Origin: Panax quinquefolius
Taxonomy: Eukaryota > Streptophyta > Magnoliopsida > Apiales > Araliaceae
Direction of reading: 5' to 3'
NCBI GenBank assembly: GCA_020205615.1
Contig: CM035170.1
Location: forward strand, 27,313,568-27,377,567
Length of the DNA: 64,000 bases
In this document: one piece after another, positions 35,209-46,185 of the stretch
How positions within the stretch are numbered: position 1 is the first letter of the stretch
Layout of the letters: the number at the start of each line of letters is the position of its first letter
The notes under the pieces: generated by a model
What the model was told of the DNA's origin: nothing
Databases searched by the model: none
Seen by the model: the letters and a program-made list of their open reading frames with translations, nothing else
Program-made: the position numbers and the translations under genes

Positions 35209-36388
35209 TGTAAGACCCCAACTTATTATAAATAAAATCAAATTTCCTCTAATTATTATTGTGAATAATAAGGTATTAATTTGATATAATTCTCTGGTTA
35301 TGGGAGAAATGTGCAAATTTTGCAAAATAAGCAAGTGGTTATAAAATATTCATTTGTCGGGGATTATTCATTTGGTTGTGGAATATTCTTTTTGTCGGGG
35401 AATATTAAATACGACAAGTATGACCATTTGTGGGCCCCATAACGGATAACGGTCGGATAAAGAAAACGACAAAATTGAATAACGGTGTAGTTATTCTTTA
35501 TAACACCTTTGTTGGAATACGGTGGTTAAAATACGAATAATACGGTTTTTGCATGTATTGTTGAATTATTGATTCTTATGTAAGTAGGTACTACTCAATA
35601 ATTATTATTGAGAATTCTTTGTTCAATATTTTATTTTATTGATTTAGTAATTGTTGCGTTGATATTTTATATTATTGTTGTTTCAATAATTATCATCGCA
35701 TGATATTTCCCATTATCGATCAATAATTCATATTATTTGAATAATATTATTAGATACCATTATTGGCAATGTCTAGAAAGTTACACAAGGAGAGGTTTGG
35801 TCACTAATTGCTTGGCTGCTAGTAAGGAGAAATTCTTATTAGAAAGCCCCTCTTTCCTAGAAGGCGTCTGGTTGTCATAATTGTGATTACGTAATATTAT
35901 TTGTGAATAATTAATTATTGATTTATATGATAAGGAAATATTTATTTTATGTGAATATAAATGATGGATATATTTATTTTATGTGGATAAAAATGAAGGA
36001 ATTAATCTTTGAGGTGTTTTATCAAGATTATTTTTGTCGGTGTGGAGGTATTAAAATCATCCGTTTGTGGATTTTGGATATTTTATGTTTGGAATTTGGA
36101 AAAACTCAAAGCTACAAAGTTGTAGAGAATTCGATTTCACGCAGAATGGACATAAAATTCATATTTTTCTGATAAACAAGATATTTTCTATGAATTACTG
36201 ACGTTTCGGATAATAAAATGATTTTTATTAAATTTATGGGTGGGACCCACTCTTATTTGAAAACATGTGGGCTGCTGATTTTTGGTTCAAAGGTGGCTGG
36301 TCTTTGTTGGCAACTTAGGTTGCGTAAGAGAAAAAAGAAAAATTAATATTTTATTAATTTAGTCTCCTATGACGTTCTAGCATTTTCC

Positions 36389-36397
36389 TATAAATAG
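36389..36397 (+). promoter_or_regulatory. TATA box of element H
   Basis: TATAAATAG preceded by CATTTTCC and followed by the block GAATTGAAAATCACACCAGA. The same arrangement occurs at 43591 (H 3' LTR), 16821 (D), 18417 and 59078 (C, minus) and 4576 (E1, minus). Transcription would start near 36420. Confidence 0.7.
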
Positions 36398-36561
36398 ACG
36401 CTTAGGTTAGAATTGAAAATCACACCAGAAACAAGTTTTCTTTCTCTCTAGATTATCGGGCATATTTTTGTGAGTATTTGGATACTTTGAGAGTTGCTAT
36501 TCAGTACAAGTTTTTGTCAGCACTATATCCGAAATTCAGTCAGAAGTACGGTTATTTTGAG

Positions 36562-37373
36562 GTAAGGGATGTTATTTTCTTCTTAAATGATATTATTTTC
36601 TTCAATATCATTATGCCGAAATATTGGTGAACGTGTTTATCAAATTTGAAACTTTTTGTGTCAGGGTTACTATTCACGTATACGACACTATTAACGAATA
36701 CGACACTATTCACCAAAAAATGAAATTTTCTTCTTTTTGTCCAAGATGTCTATTATAGTTAATATCTTTGATCGTATCCATGTTTTGGTCTTTATTTTTG
36801 AATTCTGCTTCAAAATTTGTTATTATGGAGTATTATTGATCTTGGATAAATTGTTATACGAATCCTTAATATTTGTCCTTCTGTCTCACTGGATTCGTTT
36901 TCTTTAAAATATTTTTCATCATCTTCAGTCCTAAATGATGATATTACTGAATATCTTTGACCTGTAGTGCAAAGATGAATGATTAAGTGATGAATATCTT
37001 TGGCCCGTAGTGCAAAGATGAACATGTGTTGAGATGAACATGACCAACTGGTGATACAAATGAATATCTTTGGCCTGTAGTGCAAAGATGAATATTGATT
37101 AAAGATGTATATTGATTGTTGTTACAGGGATAAAATATTGATGATGGACTTTTAAATCTTAGAAGATAGTAGAACTCATTCTCTACTTGGTTGTTCTAAT
37201 GGATTGCTATTTCATTGCGATTGTTGATCTAAAACTTGTTATCTATTATATTTTATCAGATTTTTCCCTGTTGAAAACTAATGATAATTTTTTGTATATT
37301 ATCTTAGTCATAATATTCTTTACTGGGCTAGTTGAGCTCACACTTTTCCTTTTCGTTCCATATTTCTTCTCAG
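36562..37373 (+). other. Predicted leader intron, element H 5' LTR
   Basis: Donor ATTTTGAG|GTAAGGG and acceptor TTTCTTCTCAG|GAGGTG, 812 bases. The 3' LTR copy (43767-44578) has identical sites and length. The donor is a strong plant consensus and the acceptor is preceded by a clear pyrimidine tract. Confidence 0.45.
36953..37089. repeat. Hairpin units, element H 5' LTR
   Basis: Stem pairs ATCTTTG/CAAAGAT at 36953-36976, 36996-37019 and 37066-37089, with 10-base loops ACCTGTAGTG, GCCCGTAGTG and GCCTGTAGTG. They lie about 530-670 bases after the predicted transcription start. Confidence 0.85.
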
Positions 37374-37655
37374 GAGGTGAGAACATAGCAGGATCTAGTC
37401 GGGGTATGGAGTGATGGTTCTAGAAAGATGTTTTAGTAGTCCTCACTATTTTTATAAAATAGTGTTTGAATAATTGTAATGAGGACTTATTTTAGTGTTG
37501 ATATTGTCTAGAAGACAATATTTGTATTTAAACTCACAGTATGCGTTGTCGTATTTTGCACGACAATTGTATTATTGAAGTTGTAGTTTGCTTTATGTGT
37601 CATGTATTTGGCGACTCAGAATGGGTGTTGTATACCAATTTTGGGGTCGTCACAG

Positions 37656-37668
37656 TTGGTATCAAAGC
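37656..37668 (+). other. Element H primer-binding site
   Basis: TTGGTATCAAAGC one base after the 5' LTR; initiator tRNA-Met type with one mismatch. The leader to the gag ATG is 174 bases with no pre-gag ORF, unlike A and B. Confidence 0.88.
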
Positions 37669-37842
37669 TTAGGGATATGGTCTCTGGCAGAGATCGGAGA
37701 ATAGAACTAGGAGGGGAGAGATGAGTAAATCCTTCGCTAGTGTGTCCTATCTATGCTTATTTGTTGGTCAGTCATAATAAAGGGATATTATATGATATGT
37801 TAATTTGTTTAATTAACCCTTATTTTATGACAGTATTTAAGA

Positions 37843-38927
37843 ATGGCTGCTGAGAACGTTAACAATGGAGTGTATGAGACTGTGGAACAACCTTTAGTTA
37901 CAAACCAGGAGAATGTGCAACATGAAGGCAATATTCCTCCTGTAAACAACACTACCGAGCAAACGATGAATGATGGAATGTTTAGGAGCATTTTGCAGTT
38001 CATACAAAATCAGACGAGGGAGACTCGTGTACAAAATACGGGTGGAAGTGATAGCAACGCGCGATCTGTCACAGCCAAGCAGTTCAAGGAGTTGGGACCA
38101 CCAGAATTTATTGGAAAGCCGGATCCGATCAAGGCAGAAAAATGGGTCAAGCAAATTACCAAGATATTCGATGTCTTGGGATGCACGGAGGAACAGAAGG
38201 TTCCATTCACCACCTTTATGTTCCGCGGTGAGGCAGACTACTGGTGGGAGTTTGTGAAGCGTACCCAGCCTGCTAAACTCAGCATGTCTTGGGAAACATT
38301 TCAGAAACTATTCAATGACAAGTACTTTCCTAAAAAGTATTCGTCATATGAAGGAGGTGGAGTTTATCAAACTGGAACAAAACAACATGACGGTGTTCCA
38401 GTACGAGGCGAAGTTCGCTGAGTTATCCAGGTTTGCACCTCATTTGGTAGAGAATGAGGAACGAATGACAAGGATATTTCTAAGAGGTCTAAAACCCGAG
38501 ATTCGTCAATACCTTATCTCTCATAAATTTCTGTGTATTCAGATGTTGTCAATAGGGCTCAATTATTAGAGGGAGATAGTGAGTATGAACAAAGGTGGTA
38601 ACCACTCAGGTGGTCATCGTGGCCATGATAACCAACGAGGAGGCGAACAAAGGTGGTAAGTCAAGTGGAAATTTGATAATAGAGGAGATTCAGTGGAAAT
38701 TTGAGTAAAGAGGAGAGACAAGACGGGAAGACATCGGTGACAGACACAGACCAAAGACCGACAACAAATTCTAGGGAGGAGAACGACCGCCAGTTAGATG
38801 TTACAAATGCGGGAGAGAGGGACATATCAGCCCAAACTGTCCACAACAATCCAAGGTATATTACAACTGTGGAAAGGAAGGCCACATAGCTCGAGATTAT
38901 TTTGTAGCAAAACCAAGTTCAACGGGG
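37843..38927 (+). pseudogene. Element H gag
   Basis: Starts at ATG 37843 (MAAENVNNG), matching the start of C gag at 57587. Residues about 80-180 are the capsid domain (FKELGPPEFIGKPDPIKAEKWV, YWWEFVKRTQ, SWETFQKLFND). A frameshift near 38345 moves the frame (EAKFAELSRFAPHLVENEER). A second change near 38570-38780 brings it into the pol frame for two zinc knuckles: [14 protein letters not shown] (38799-38840) is intact, while the next has lost its first and last Cys ([14 protein letters not shown]). About 200 bases near 38575-38780 are low-complexity and rearranged. Confidence 0.88.
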
Positions 38928-39434
38928 ATGGTGACTCCAAGGGTTGTCCCGGATAAGTCGAAATCAGTGGTTCCTGGAAGAGCGTTTGTTGTGACTGGCC
39001 AAAACGTGAGGAACTCGAATGAGGTGATCACGGGTAAGCTAATCTTGAACTCTTGTGAAGTTTATACCTTACTAGATACCGGTTCTACCCATTATTTTAT
39101 CTCACCTACTTGTGCTCAACGTTTAAACTTGACTCCGGAGAAATTGGACTTTGACTTATCTGTTGAAACTCCGTTGGGTGAAACCTTCGTTACATCTATA
39201 GTTTATAAATCTTGCATGATCCAAGTTGGCACTATCCCATTACCTATCTCTTTAAAGATACTTGCTTTGGATGTGTTTTTAGGAATTGATTGGTTAACCA
39301 CTCATCATGCTAAAATTGATTGTTTTCGTATGGTTGTTAGTTTTCATATTCCTAACCAACCTGTCATACAAATTTAAACTACTAAACCGCTAAAATCAGT
39401 CACTGTACTATCAAGCCACAAAGCTATTCGTTTA
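38928..39434 (+). pseudogene. Element H aspartic protease
   Basis: Frame-consistent with RT downstream. Carries the active site LLDTGST near 39070-39090 and the hydrophobic [21 protein letters not shown] block near 39260-39330. TAA at 39375-39377 corresponds to CAA (Gln) in the same position of C. Length and order are normal for a Ty3 protease. Catalytic residues are intact apart from the stop. Confidence 0.9.
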
Positions 39435-40800
39435 TTGAAAAACGGATGTCAAGCTTTCTTAGCCCATGTTATGGATTTGAACAAAGACAAGTCAGATTTG
39501 AATAATATTTCTGTTGTTAGAGAATTTCCTGATGTATTTCCTAAGAGCTTCCCGGTCTACCCCCAGAATGTGATGTTGAATTCTTTATTGACCTTGAACC
39601 GGGTACAAAACCCATTTCTAAAAGTCCAACTACAAGAGTTATTAGACATCAGTTTCATTCGTCCTAGTACATCTCCTTGGGGTGCTCCTATTTTATTCGT
39701 AAAGAAGAAAGACGGGAGTATGTGACTTTGTATTGACTATCGAGAATTGAACCATGTCACCATCAAGAATAGGTATCCGTTACCTCGTATTGATAACCTA
39801 TTTGACCAGTTGCAAGGAGCACAATTCTTTTCAAAGATTGACCTTTGTTCTAGATATCATCAGCTAAAGATTAAAACTGAGGATATTCTAAAGACTTCCT
39901 TCAGAACTCGGTACGGGCATTATGAATTCTTAGTCATGTCTTTTGTATTGACTAATGCTCCAGCTGTTTTCATGGATATGATGAACCGTGTATTCAAGGA
40001 ATATTTGGATCAATTCGTTGTTGTCTTTATTGATGACATCCTCATCTATTCCAAAAGTAGTGAAGATCATGAACACCATTTGAAGCTGATACTTGAAAGG
40101 CTTCGTGAAAACAAGCTTTATGCTAAGCTAAAGAAATGCGAGTTCTGGCTTGAGGAAGTAGCATTCCTTAGGCACGTGGTGTCAAAACATGGAGTATCTA
40201 TTGACCCGGCGAAGATTGAAGCAAAGATAACGCAATGTAAGTCGGTGGCCAAGCACGCAGACTTTACGGGCTTAGCTGGTTATTATCGAAGATTCGTGGA
40301 AGTATTTTCTCGAATCGCTACTCCGTTAACTCAGCTGACTCGGAAAGATACAAAATTCGTATGGAGCAAGGAATGCGAGAAGAGTTTCCAAGAGCTCATG
40401 AGGAGACTCATTTCGGCACTTGTTCTAGCAATACCATCTGGTACAGATGGATTTGTTATCTACAACGATGCTTCAAGCAATGGGTTAGGATGTGTTCTCA
40501 TGCAACATGGGAAAGTCATAGCCTATGCCTCACGATAACTCAAAGAATATGAGAGGAATTATCCTACTCATGATCTAGAGTTGGCAGCAGTCGTATTCGC
40601 GTTGAAAATTTAGAGACACTACTTGTATGGGGAGAAAGTGGAGATTTATACGGACCATAAAAGCCTCAAATATTTCTTCACCCTAAAAGAACTCAACATG
40701 CGGCAACGACGTTGGCTTGAACTATTGAAAGATTACGATCACACTAGTCAATATCATCTTGGAAAAGCGAACGTAGTAGCTGACGCATTGAGTAGAAGAT
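39435..40800 (+). pseudogene. Element H reverse transcriptase and RNase H
   Basis: RT motifs in order: [55 protein letters not shown] (first catalytic Asp), [20 protein letters not shown] and [14 protein letters not shown] with both palm Asp residues. RNase H follows with [26 protein letters not shown] and [12 protein letters not shown], so its acidic residues are visible. Nonsense codons: TGA at 39723 (Arg), TAA at 40536 (Gln), TAG at 40611 (Trp). No frameshift. The best RT in the window. Confidence 0.93.
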
Positions 40801-42398
40801 CGTATACGGGTACGAGTGCAATGTTGTTAACACAAAGGCTCATTCTGTATGACTTGCAAAGGATGGAGGTAGAATTAAAGACACCAGGGACCCACACGAT
40901 GATGGCGAATATACGAGTAGAATCGACTTTAATCGATAAAGTTAAAGCTGCTACAGCTATTGACCTGGAGCTGATACGTATGAAGAAGAAAGTGCAAGAA
41001 GGAGCAATTCCAGAAGCGAGAATCGATGAAGAAGGAATACTTAGATTCAACTCCAGAGTTTGTGTTCCTAATGACTCTGATTTGAAGCATAGAATCATGA
41101 TGGAGGCACACAACACACCATTTGTAATCCATCCTAGGAGTACCAAAATGTATCATGATATTCGACATACATTTTGGTGGAATAATATGAAGAGAGAGAT
41201 CGCAAAGTTTATCTTGAGGTGTTTAACCTGTCAACGTGTAAAGGTGGAGCATCAAGTGCCAAAGGGTCCATTGTAACCACTTGAGATTTTGGAATGGAAG
41301 TGGGAACACATTACCATGGATTTCGTTACAGGTCTTCACAATGTTTCTCAAGGCATAGATGCTATTTGGGTTATTGTTGATAGATTAACCAAGTCTGCCC
41401 ATTTCTTGCCGATACGAGTAACTTATTCCCCTAAACGTCTTGCTCGTATGTACGTGAATGAGATTATGAGATTTCATGGCATGCCAGTAACCATATTTTC
41501 GGATCATGACCCAAGATTCACTTCAAGATTTTGGGTTAGCTTGCAGAAAGCTATGGGCACGTATTTACGATTACATTGGCATACCATCCTCAAAAGCAGA
41601 ATGAACAATCGAGAGAGGACTATTCAAACCCTTGAAGATCTATTAAGACTCTGTGTTCTAGATTTCAAAGGAAGTTGGGATAAGTACTTGCCACTGGTGG
41701 AATTCTCCTACAACAATAGTTATCAAGCAAGTATAGGTATGGCTCCATTTGAGGCGTTGTATGGACGATTGTGTCGTTCTCCAGTATGCTGGGACGAGGT
41801 GGGTGAAACAATATTGTTGGGACCAGAGTTGGTACGAATGACTACGGAAAAAATCCAAATGATTCGACAACGTATTCAAACCTCACAAGATCGACAAAAG
41901 AGTTATGTTGATCTTCATCGAAAGGACGTGGAATTTAATATTGGGGATCATGTATTGTTACGTGTTGCTCCATGGAAGGGAGTTACAAGATTTGGGAAGA
42001 GAGGAAAGCTCAATCCACGATTTGTTGGTCCATTTGAGATTCTTGACCGAATAGAAAATGTGGCCTATAGACTCTCATTACCTCAAAGTATGTCTCGTGT
42101 TCATAATATTTTTCACATATCTATGCTTCGTAAATATGTGAAAGACCCAAACCATATTATTGCTTTAGAACCAGACGAGATAGCCGAAGATTTAACGTAC
42201 GAAGAAGTACCTGTTAAGATCTTGGATAGGAAAGAGCATGTCCAACGCACCAAGGATATACCACAAGTTAAGGTTTTATGGAGAAACCATGCTATTGAGG
42301 AAATGACCTTGGAGTTGGAATCGGAAATGAAAGCAAGGTATCCTCACCTTTTCAAAACACCAGGTAGGTATGTCAATTTCGAGGACGAAATTTCATAA
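40801..42398 (+). pseudogene. Element H integrase with chromodomain-like tail
   Basis: N-terminal zinc site HNTPFVIH...CLTC (about 41110-41230). Core: first Asp in TMDFVTGL, second in SDHDPRFTS; the Glu is kept within NNRERTIQTLED, though the residues just before it depart from C and B. A GPFEIL segment and the C-terminal VKVLWRNHAIEEMTLELE resemble the chromodomain used by plant chromoviruses to target heterochromatin. One stop, TAA at 41274 (Gln position). The frame ends at 42398 overlapping the polypurine tract, a compact arrangement. Confidence 0.9.
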
Positions 42399-42409
42399 GG
42401 AGGGGAGGT
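42397..42409 (+). other. Element H polypurine tract
   Basis: AAGGAGGGGAGGT directly before the 3' LTR. Confidence 0.9.
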
Positions 42410-44858
42410 TGTAAGACCCCAACTTATTATAAATAAAATTGAATTTCCTCTAATTATTAGTGTGAATAATAAGGTATTAATTTGATATAATTCTCTGGTT
42501 ATGGGTGAAATGTGCAAATTTTGCAAAATAAGTAAGTGGTTATAAAATATTCATTTGTCGGGGAATATTCGTTTGGTCGTGGAATATTCTTTTTGTCGGG
42601 GAATATTAAATTTACGACCAGTAGCATGACCATTTATGGGCCCCATAACGGATAACGGTCAGATGAAGAAAATGACAAAATTGAATAACGACGTAGTTGT
42701 TACCGTTAACATTGTTGGAATACCCAGTGGTTAAAATACAGTAATACACAATTTTGTACACTATTGTTGAATTATTGATTCATACGTAAGAAGGCACTAC
42801 TCAATAATTGTTATAGTAATTACTGTTTAATATTTTATTTTATTGATTCAATAATTGTTGCGTTGATATTTTATATTATTATTGTTTCAACAATTATCAC
42901 TGTACAATATTTTCCATTATCAGATCAATAATTCATATTATTTGAATAATATTATTAGATAGCATTGGCAATGTCTATAAAGTTACTCATCGAGGAGAGG
43001 TTTGGTCACCTAATTTGCGGCGATGAAGGAGAAATTCTTATTGGAAAGCCCCTATTTCCTAGGAACGGCCTGGTTGTCATAATTGTGATTCTGTAATATT
43101 ATTTGTGAATAATTAATTATTGATTTATATGATAAGGAAATATTTATTTTATGTGAATATAAATGATGGATATATTTATTTATATGTGGATAAAAATGAA
43201 GGAATTAATGCTGAGGTGTTTTATCAGTATTTTGTCGGTGTGGAGGTATTAAAAATCATCCGTTTGTGGATTTTGGATATTTTATGTTTGGAATTTGGAA
43301 AAACTCAAAGCTACAAAGTTGTAGAGAATTCGATTTCACATAGAATGGACATAAAATTTATATTTTTCTGATAAACGAGCTATTTTCTATGAATTACTGA
43401 AGTTTCGGTTAATAAAATAATTTTTATTAAATTTATTGGTGGGACCCACTCTTATTTGAAAACATGTGGGCTGCTTATTTTTGGTTCAAAGGTGGCTGGT
43501 CTTTGTTGGCATCTTAGGTTGCGTAACAAAAAAAAAGAAAAAATTAATATTTTATTAATTTAGTCTCCTATGGCGTTTTAGCATTTTTTCTATAAATAGA
43601 CGCTTAGGTTAGAATTGAAAATCACACCAGAAATAAGTTTTCTTTCTCTCTAGATTATCGAGCGTGTTTTTGTGAGTATTTAGATACTTTGAGAGTTGCT
43701 TTATTCGAAGACAAGTTTTCATCAAGACTATATCCAAAATTCAGTCAGAAGTACGGTTATTTTGAGGTAAGGGATGTTATTTTCTTCTTAAATGATATTA
43801 TTTTCTTCAATATCAATATGCCGAAATATTGGTGAATGTTTTTATCAAATTTGAAACTTTTTGTGTCCGAGTTACTATTCACGTATATGACACTATTCAC
43901 GAATACGACACTATTCACCGTAAAATTAAATTTTCTTATTTTTGTCCAAGATGTCTATTATGGTTACTATCTTTGATTGTATCCATGTTTTGGTCTTTAT
44001 TTTTGAATTCTGCTTCAAAATTGGTTATTATGGAGTATTATTGATCTTGGATAAACTGTTATACTAATCCTTAATATTTGTCCTTCTGTCTCACTGGATT
44101 CATTTTCTTTAAATATTTTTAATCATCCTTAGTCCTAAATGATGATATTACTGAATATCTTTGGCCTGTAGTGCTAAGATGAATAATTAAGTGATGAATA
44201 TCTTTGGCCCGTAGTGCAAAGATGAACATGTGTTGAGATGAACATGACCAACTGGTGATACAAATGAATATCTTTGGCCTGTAGTGCAAAGATGAATATT
44301 GATTAAAGATGTATATTGATTGTTATTCTGAGGATAAAATACTGATGATGGACTTTTAAATCTTAGAAGATAGTAGAACTCATTCTCTACTTGACTCTTC
44401 TAATGGATTGCTATTTTCGCTGTAGTAGTTGATCTAAAACTTGTTGTCTATTATATTTTATCAAATTTTTCCCTATTGAAAACTAATGATAATTTGTTGT
44501 ATATTATCTTAGTTATAATATTCTTTACTGGGCTAGTTGAGCTCACCCTTTTCCTTTTTGTTACATTTTTCTTCTCAGGAGGTGAGAACATAGCATGATC
44601 TAGTCGGGGTATGGAGTGATGGTTCTAGAGAGATGTTTTAGCAGTCCTCACTATTTATGTAAAATAGTGTTTGAATAATTATAATGAGGACTTATTTGAG
44701 TGTGGATATTGTCTAGAAGATAATATTTGTATTTAAACTCACAGTATGTGTTGTCGTATTTTGCACGACAATTGTATTATTGAAGTTGTAGTTTGCTTTA
44801 TGTACCATGTATTTGGTTACTCGGAATGGGTGTTGTATACCTATTTTGGGGTGTCACA
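42410..44858 (+). repeat. Element H 3' LTR (2449 bp)
   Basis: Colinear with 35209-37654. TATA box 43591-43599, donor 43767, acceptor 44578, hairpin units 44157-44293 (first stem damaged, CTAAGAT). Confidence 0.93.
42563..42608. promoter_or_regulatory. Phased GAATATTC palindromes, element H 3' LTR
   Basis: GAATATTC at 42563 and 42582 and GAATATTA at 42601, spaced 19 bp, each preceded by GTCGGG or GTCGTG. About 1 kb upstream of the TATA box. Confidence 0.5.
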
Positions 44859-44863
44859 TTATT

Positions 44864-45125
44864 ATTCTACTGGAACATCCTGTCTGTGTGTTTACGCCGG
44901 ACCTGGTTCCATTATTTATCATTCTGTTGGAACATCTTGTTTGTGCTTTACGCATAACTTGGTTCCATTATTTATTATTCTGTTGGAATATCATGTCTGT
45001 TCGTTTTACGTTGGACCTGATTCTGTCTTTATTATTCTGTTGGAATATCTTGTCTATGCATTTTACACCGGACCTGGGTCCGTTATTTATTATTCTGTTG
45101 GAATAACATGTCTATGCGGTCTATC
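44864..45125 (+). repeat. 57-bp tandem repeat in solo LTR G
   Basis: The landmark CTGTTGGAA (CTACTGGAA in the first unit) recurs at 44867, 44924, 44980, 45037 and 45095, periods 56-58 bp. Related units sit on the other side of H (35115-35208), so H inserted inside the array. The array falls in the predicted leader intron of G. Confidence 0.9.
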
Positions 45126-45412
45126 GCATGCTTGGTGATTTTTTGGTTATTCCATTCTCTATTATACTCAGTTGGTTAAAGTTTTGACTTTTATACTCCA
45201 TGAAATTAGTGGAATATCCTTGATATTTTCACTTCATCCAGTATCTTTTCATGAAAATATTCTTCTGAGCATTCTTAAAATTTTACTCTACGAAGCAGTA
45301 TCATGTTGACAATTTGGACGTTATTGATTCCTGGATAAAATAATTCTTGAACTTGATTTATTGAATTCTTATATCATTGTCATCATCCTCATGTTTATAT
45401 TATGTTGAAAGT

Positions 45413-45658
45413 CATCTGTGGCCTGTGTGCATAGATGGACTTGGTATGATTATAACCAGGGATTATTCGGTGTAATGTTACAAATGACCGTAATGTTACA
45501 AATGATGTGGTAAAAGTCCTCATTGGCCCGTAGTGCATTGATGGACAGTTGTTGGCAAGATCATGACCATTAATGAATACACAAATATTCTTGGCCTGTA
45601 ATTCATGGATAATTGTGGTCGTAATACTAAAGAATATCCTTGGCCGTAGTGCAGGGGT
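45413..45658. repeat. Diverged hairpin units in solo LTR G
   Basis: CATCTGTG/CATAGATG (45413-45437), ATTCTTG/CATGGAT (near 45586) and ATCCTTG/CAGGGGT (45636-45658) keep pairing mainly through G-U and exchanged pairs around a GCC-GTAGTG-type loop; the second has one mismatch. Confidence 0.6.
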
Positions 45659-46185
45659 GATTCGGTGAAGTGGATTATTTATTAAGCTGAGTCTCAGCGA
45701 TAAAAGTGATGAAAAACCTTTTAAATCATAAAAGATAGTAGATTTTATTCTCTACTTGACTCTTTTAATGGATTGCTTGTTCCGCTGCAGTTAAACTTGA
45801 TGGTTGTTATATTATATCAGTTTAACACTGTTGAAGGCTAACGATCATATATTCTGCATTATCTTAGTCATAATATTTCGTACTAGGCTAGTTGAGCTCA
45901 CCCTTTTATTTTCATTGTTCTCTTCAGGAAATGAGAACGTAGCAGGGACTAGTCGGGGAGGAGTGATGGACCAGATGATAGCAATAGTAGTCCTCACTAT
46001 TCTGTTAAATAGTGTGACAATAAATGTAATGAGGACTTATTCTGAGAGTGGATATTGTCTAGAAGATAGTATTTGTATTAAAACTCACAGCTCTCTTGTT
46101 GTATATTAAAGATTGTATTTGTATTCTATACCATATATTTGGCGACTCAGAATAGGTGATGTATACCTATTTTGGGGGCGTCACA

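Larger units (their letters stand above)
35209..37654 (+). repeat. Element H 5' LTR (2446 bp)
   Basis: TGTAAGACCCCAACTTATT...GGGGTCGTCACA. It has U3 GAATATTC-type sites near 35361-35404, a TATA box at 36389-36397, the donor at 36562, three hairpin units at 36953-37089 and the acceptor at 37373. I count about 8 substitutions in the first 195 bases aligned to the 3' LTR. Confidence 0.93.
35209..44858 (+). mobile_element. H: nearly complete Ty3/gypsy chromovirus-like element
   Basis: 9650 bp with exact TSD TTATT (35204-35208, 44859-44863), LTRs of 2446 and 2449 bp, PBS, gag, protease, RT, RNase H, integrase with chromodomain-like tail, and PPT. It is the innermost and so the last-arriving element of the D-C-B-G-H chain. 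Same family as C and D. Pol is in one frame throughout and carries only nonsense mutations; gag has frameshifts. Confidence 0.95.
33769..46185 (+). mobile_element. G: solo LTR carrying nested element H
   Basis: A single LTR, 33769-35208 plus 44864-46185 (about 2.76 kb), with TG...CA ends and no internal region of its own. TSDs are AAGGC (33764-33768) and AAGGT (46186-46190); one transition separates them. The reading frame of B continues across the site (SQGC|...VGYLAYIVD). It is therefore a product of LTR-LTR recombination. Its TATA box is at 34937-34945. Element H sits at 35209-44858. Confidence 0.9.

Noticed and set aside
37187..37414. 75-codon hydrophobic ORF near the end of the H LTR
   Set aside because: Overlaps the pyrimidine tract and predicted acceptor, and is not kept in length in the D, C or G counterparts.
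39435..42398. Endogenous pararetrovirus as the source of RT
   Set aside because: Integrase, flanking LTRs, PBS, PPT and 5-bp TSDs show LTR retrotransposons; no movement or coat protein is seen.
43120..43371. 83-codon ORF in U3, similar frames at 35918-36172, 18645-18830 and 59306-59491
   Set aside because: Lies upstream of the TATA box, and small indels shift the frame among LTR copies, for example in C near 59500-59560.
44746..45138. ORFs of 99-130 codons with repeated peptide units
   Set aside because: Produced by the 57-bp tandem DNA repeat in G; two overlapping frames look equally good.
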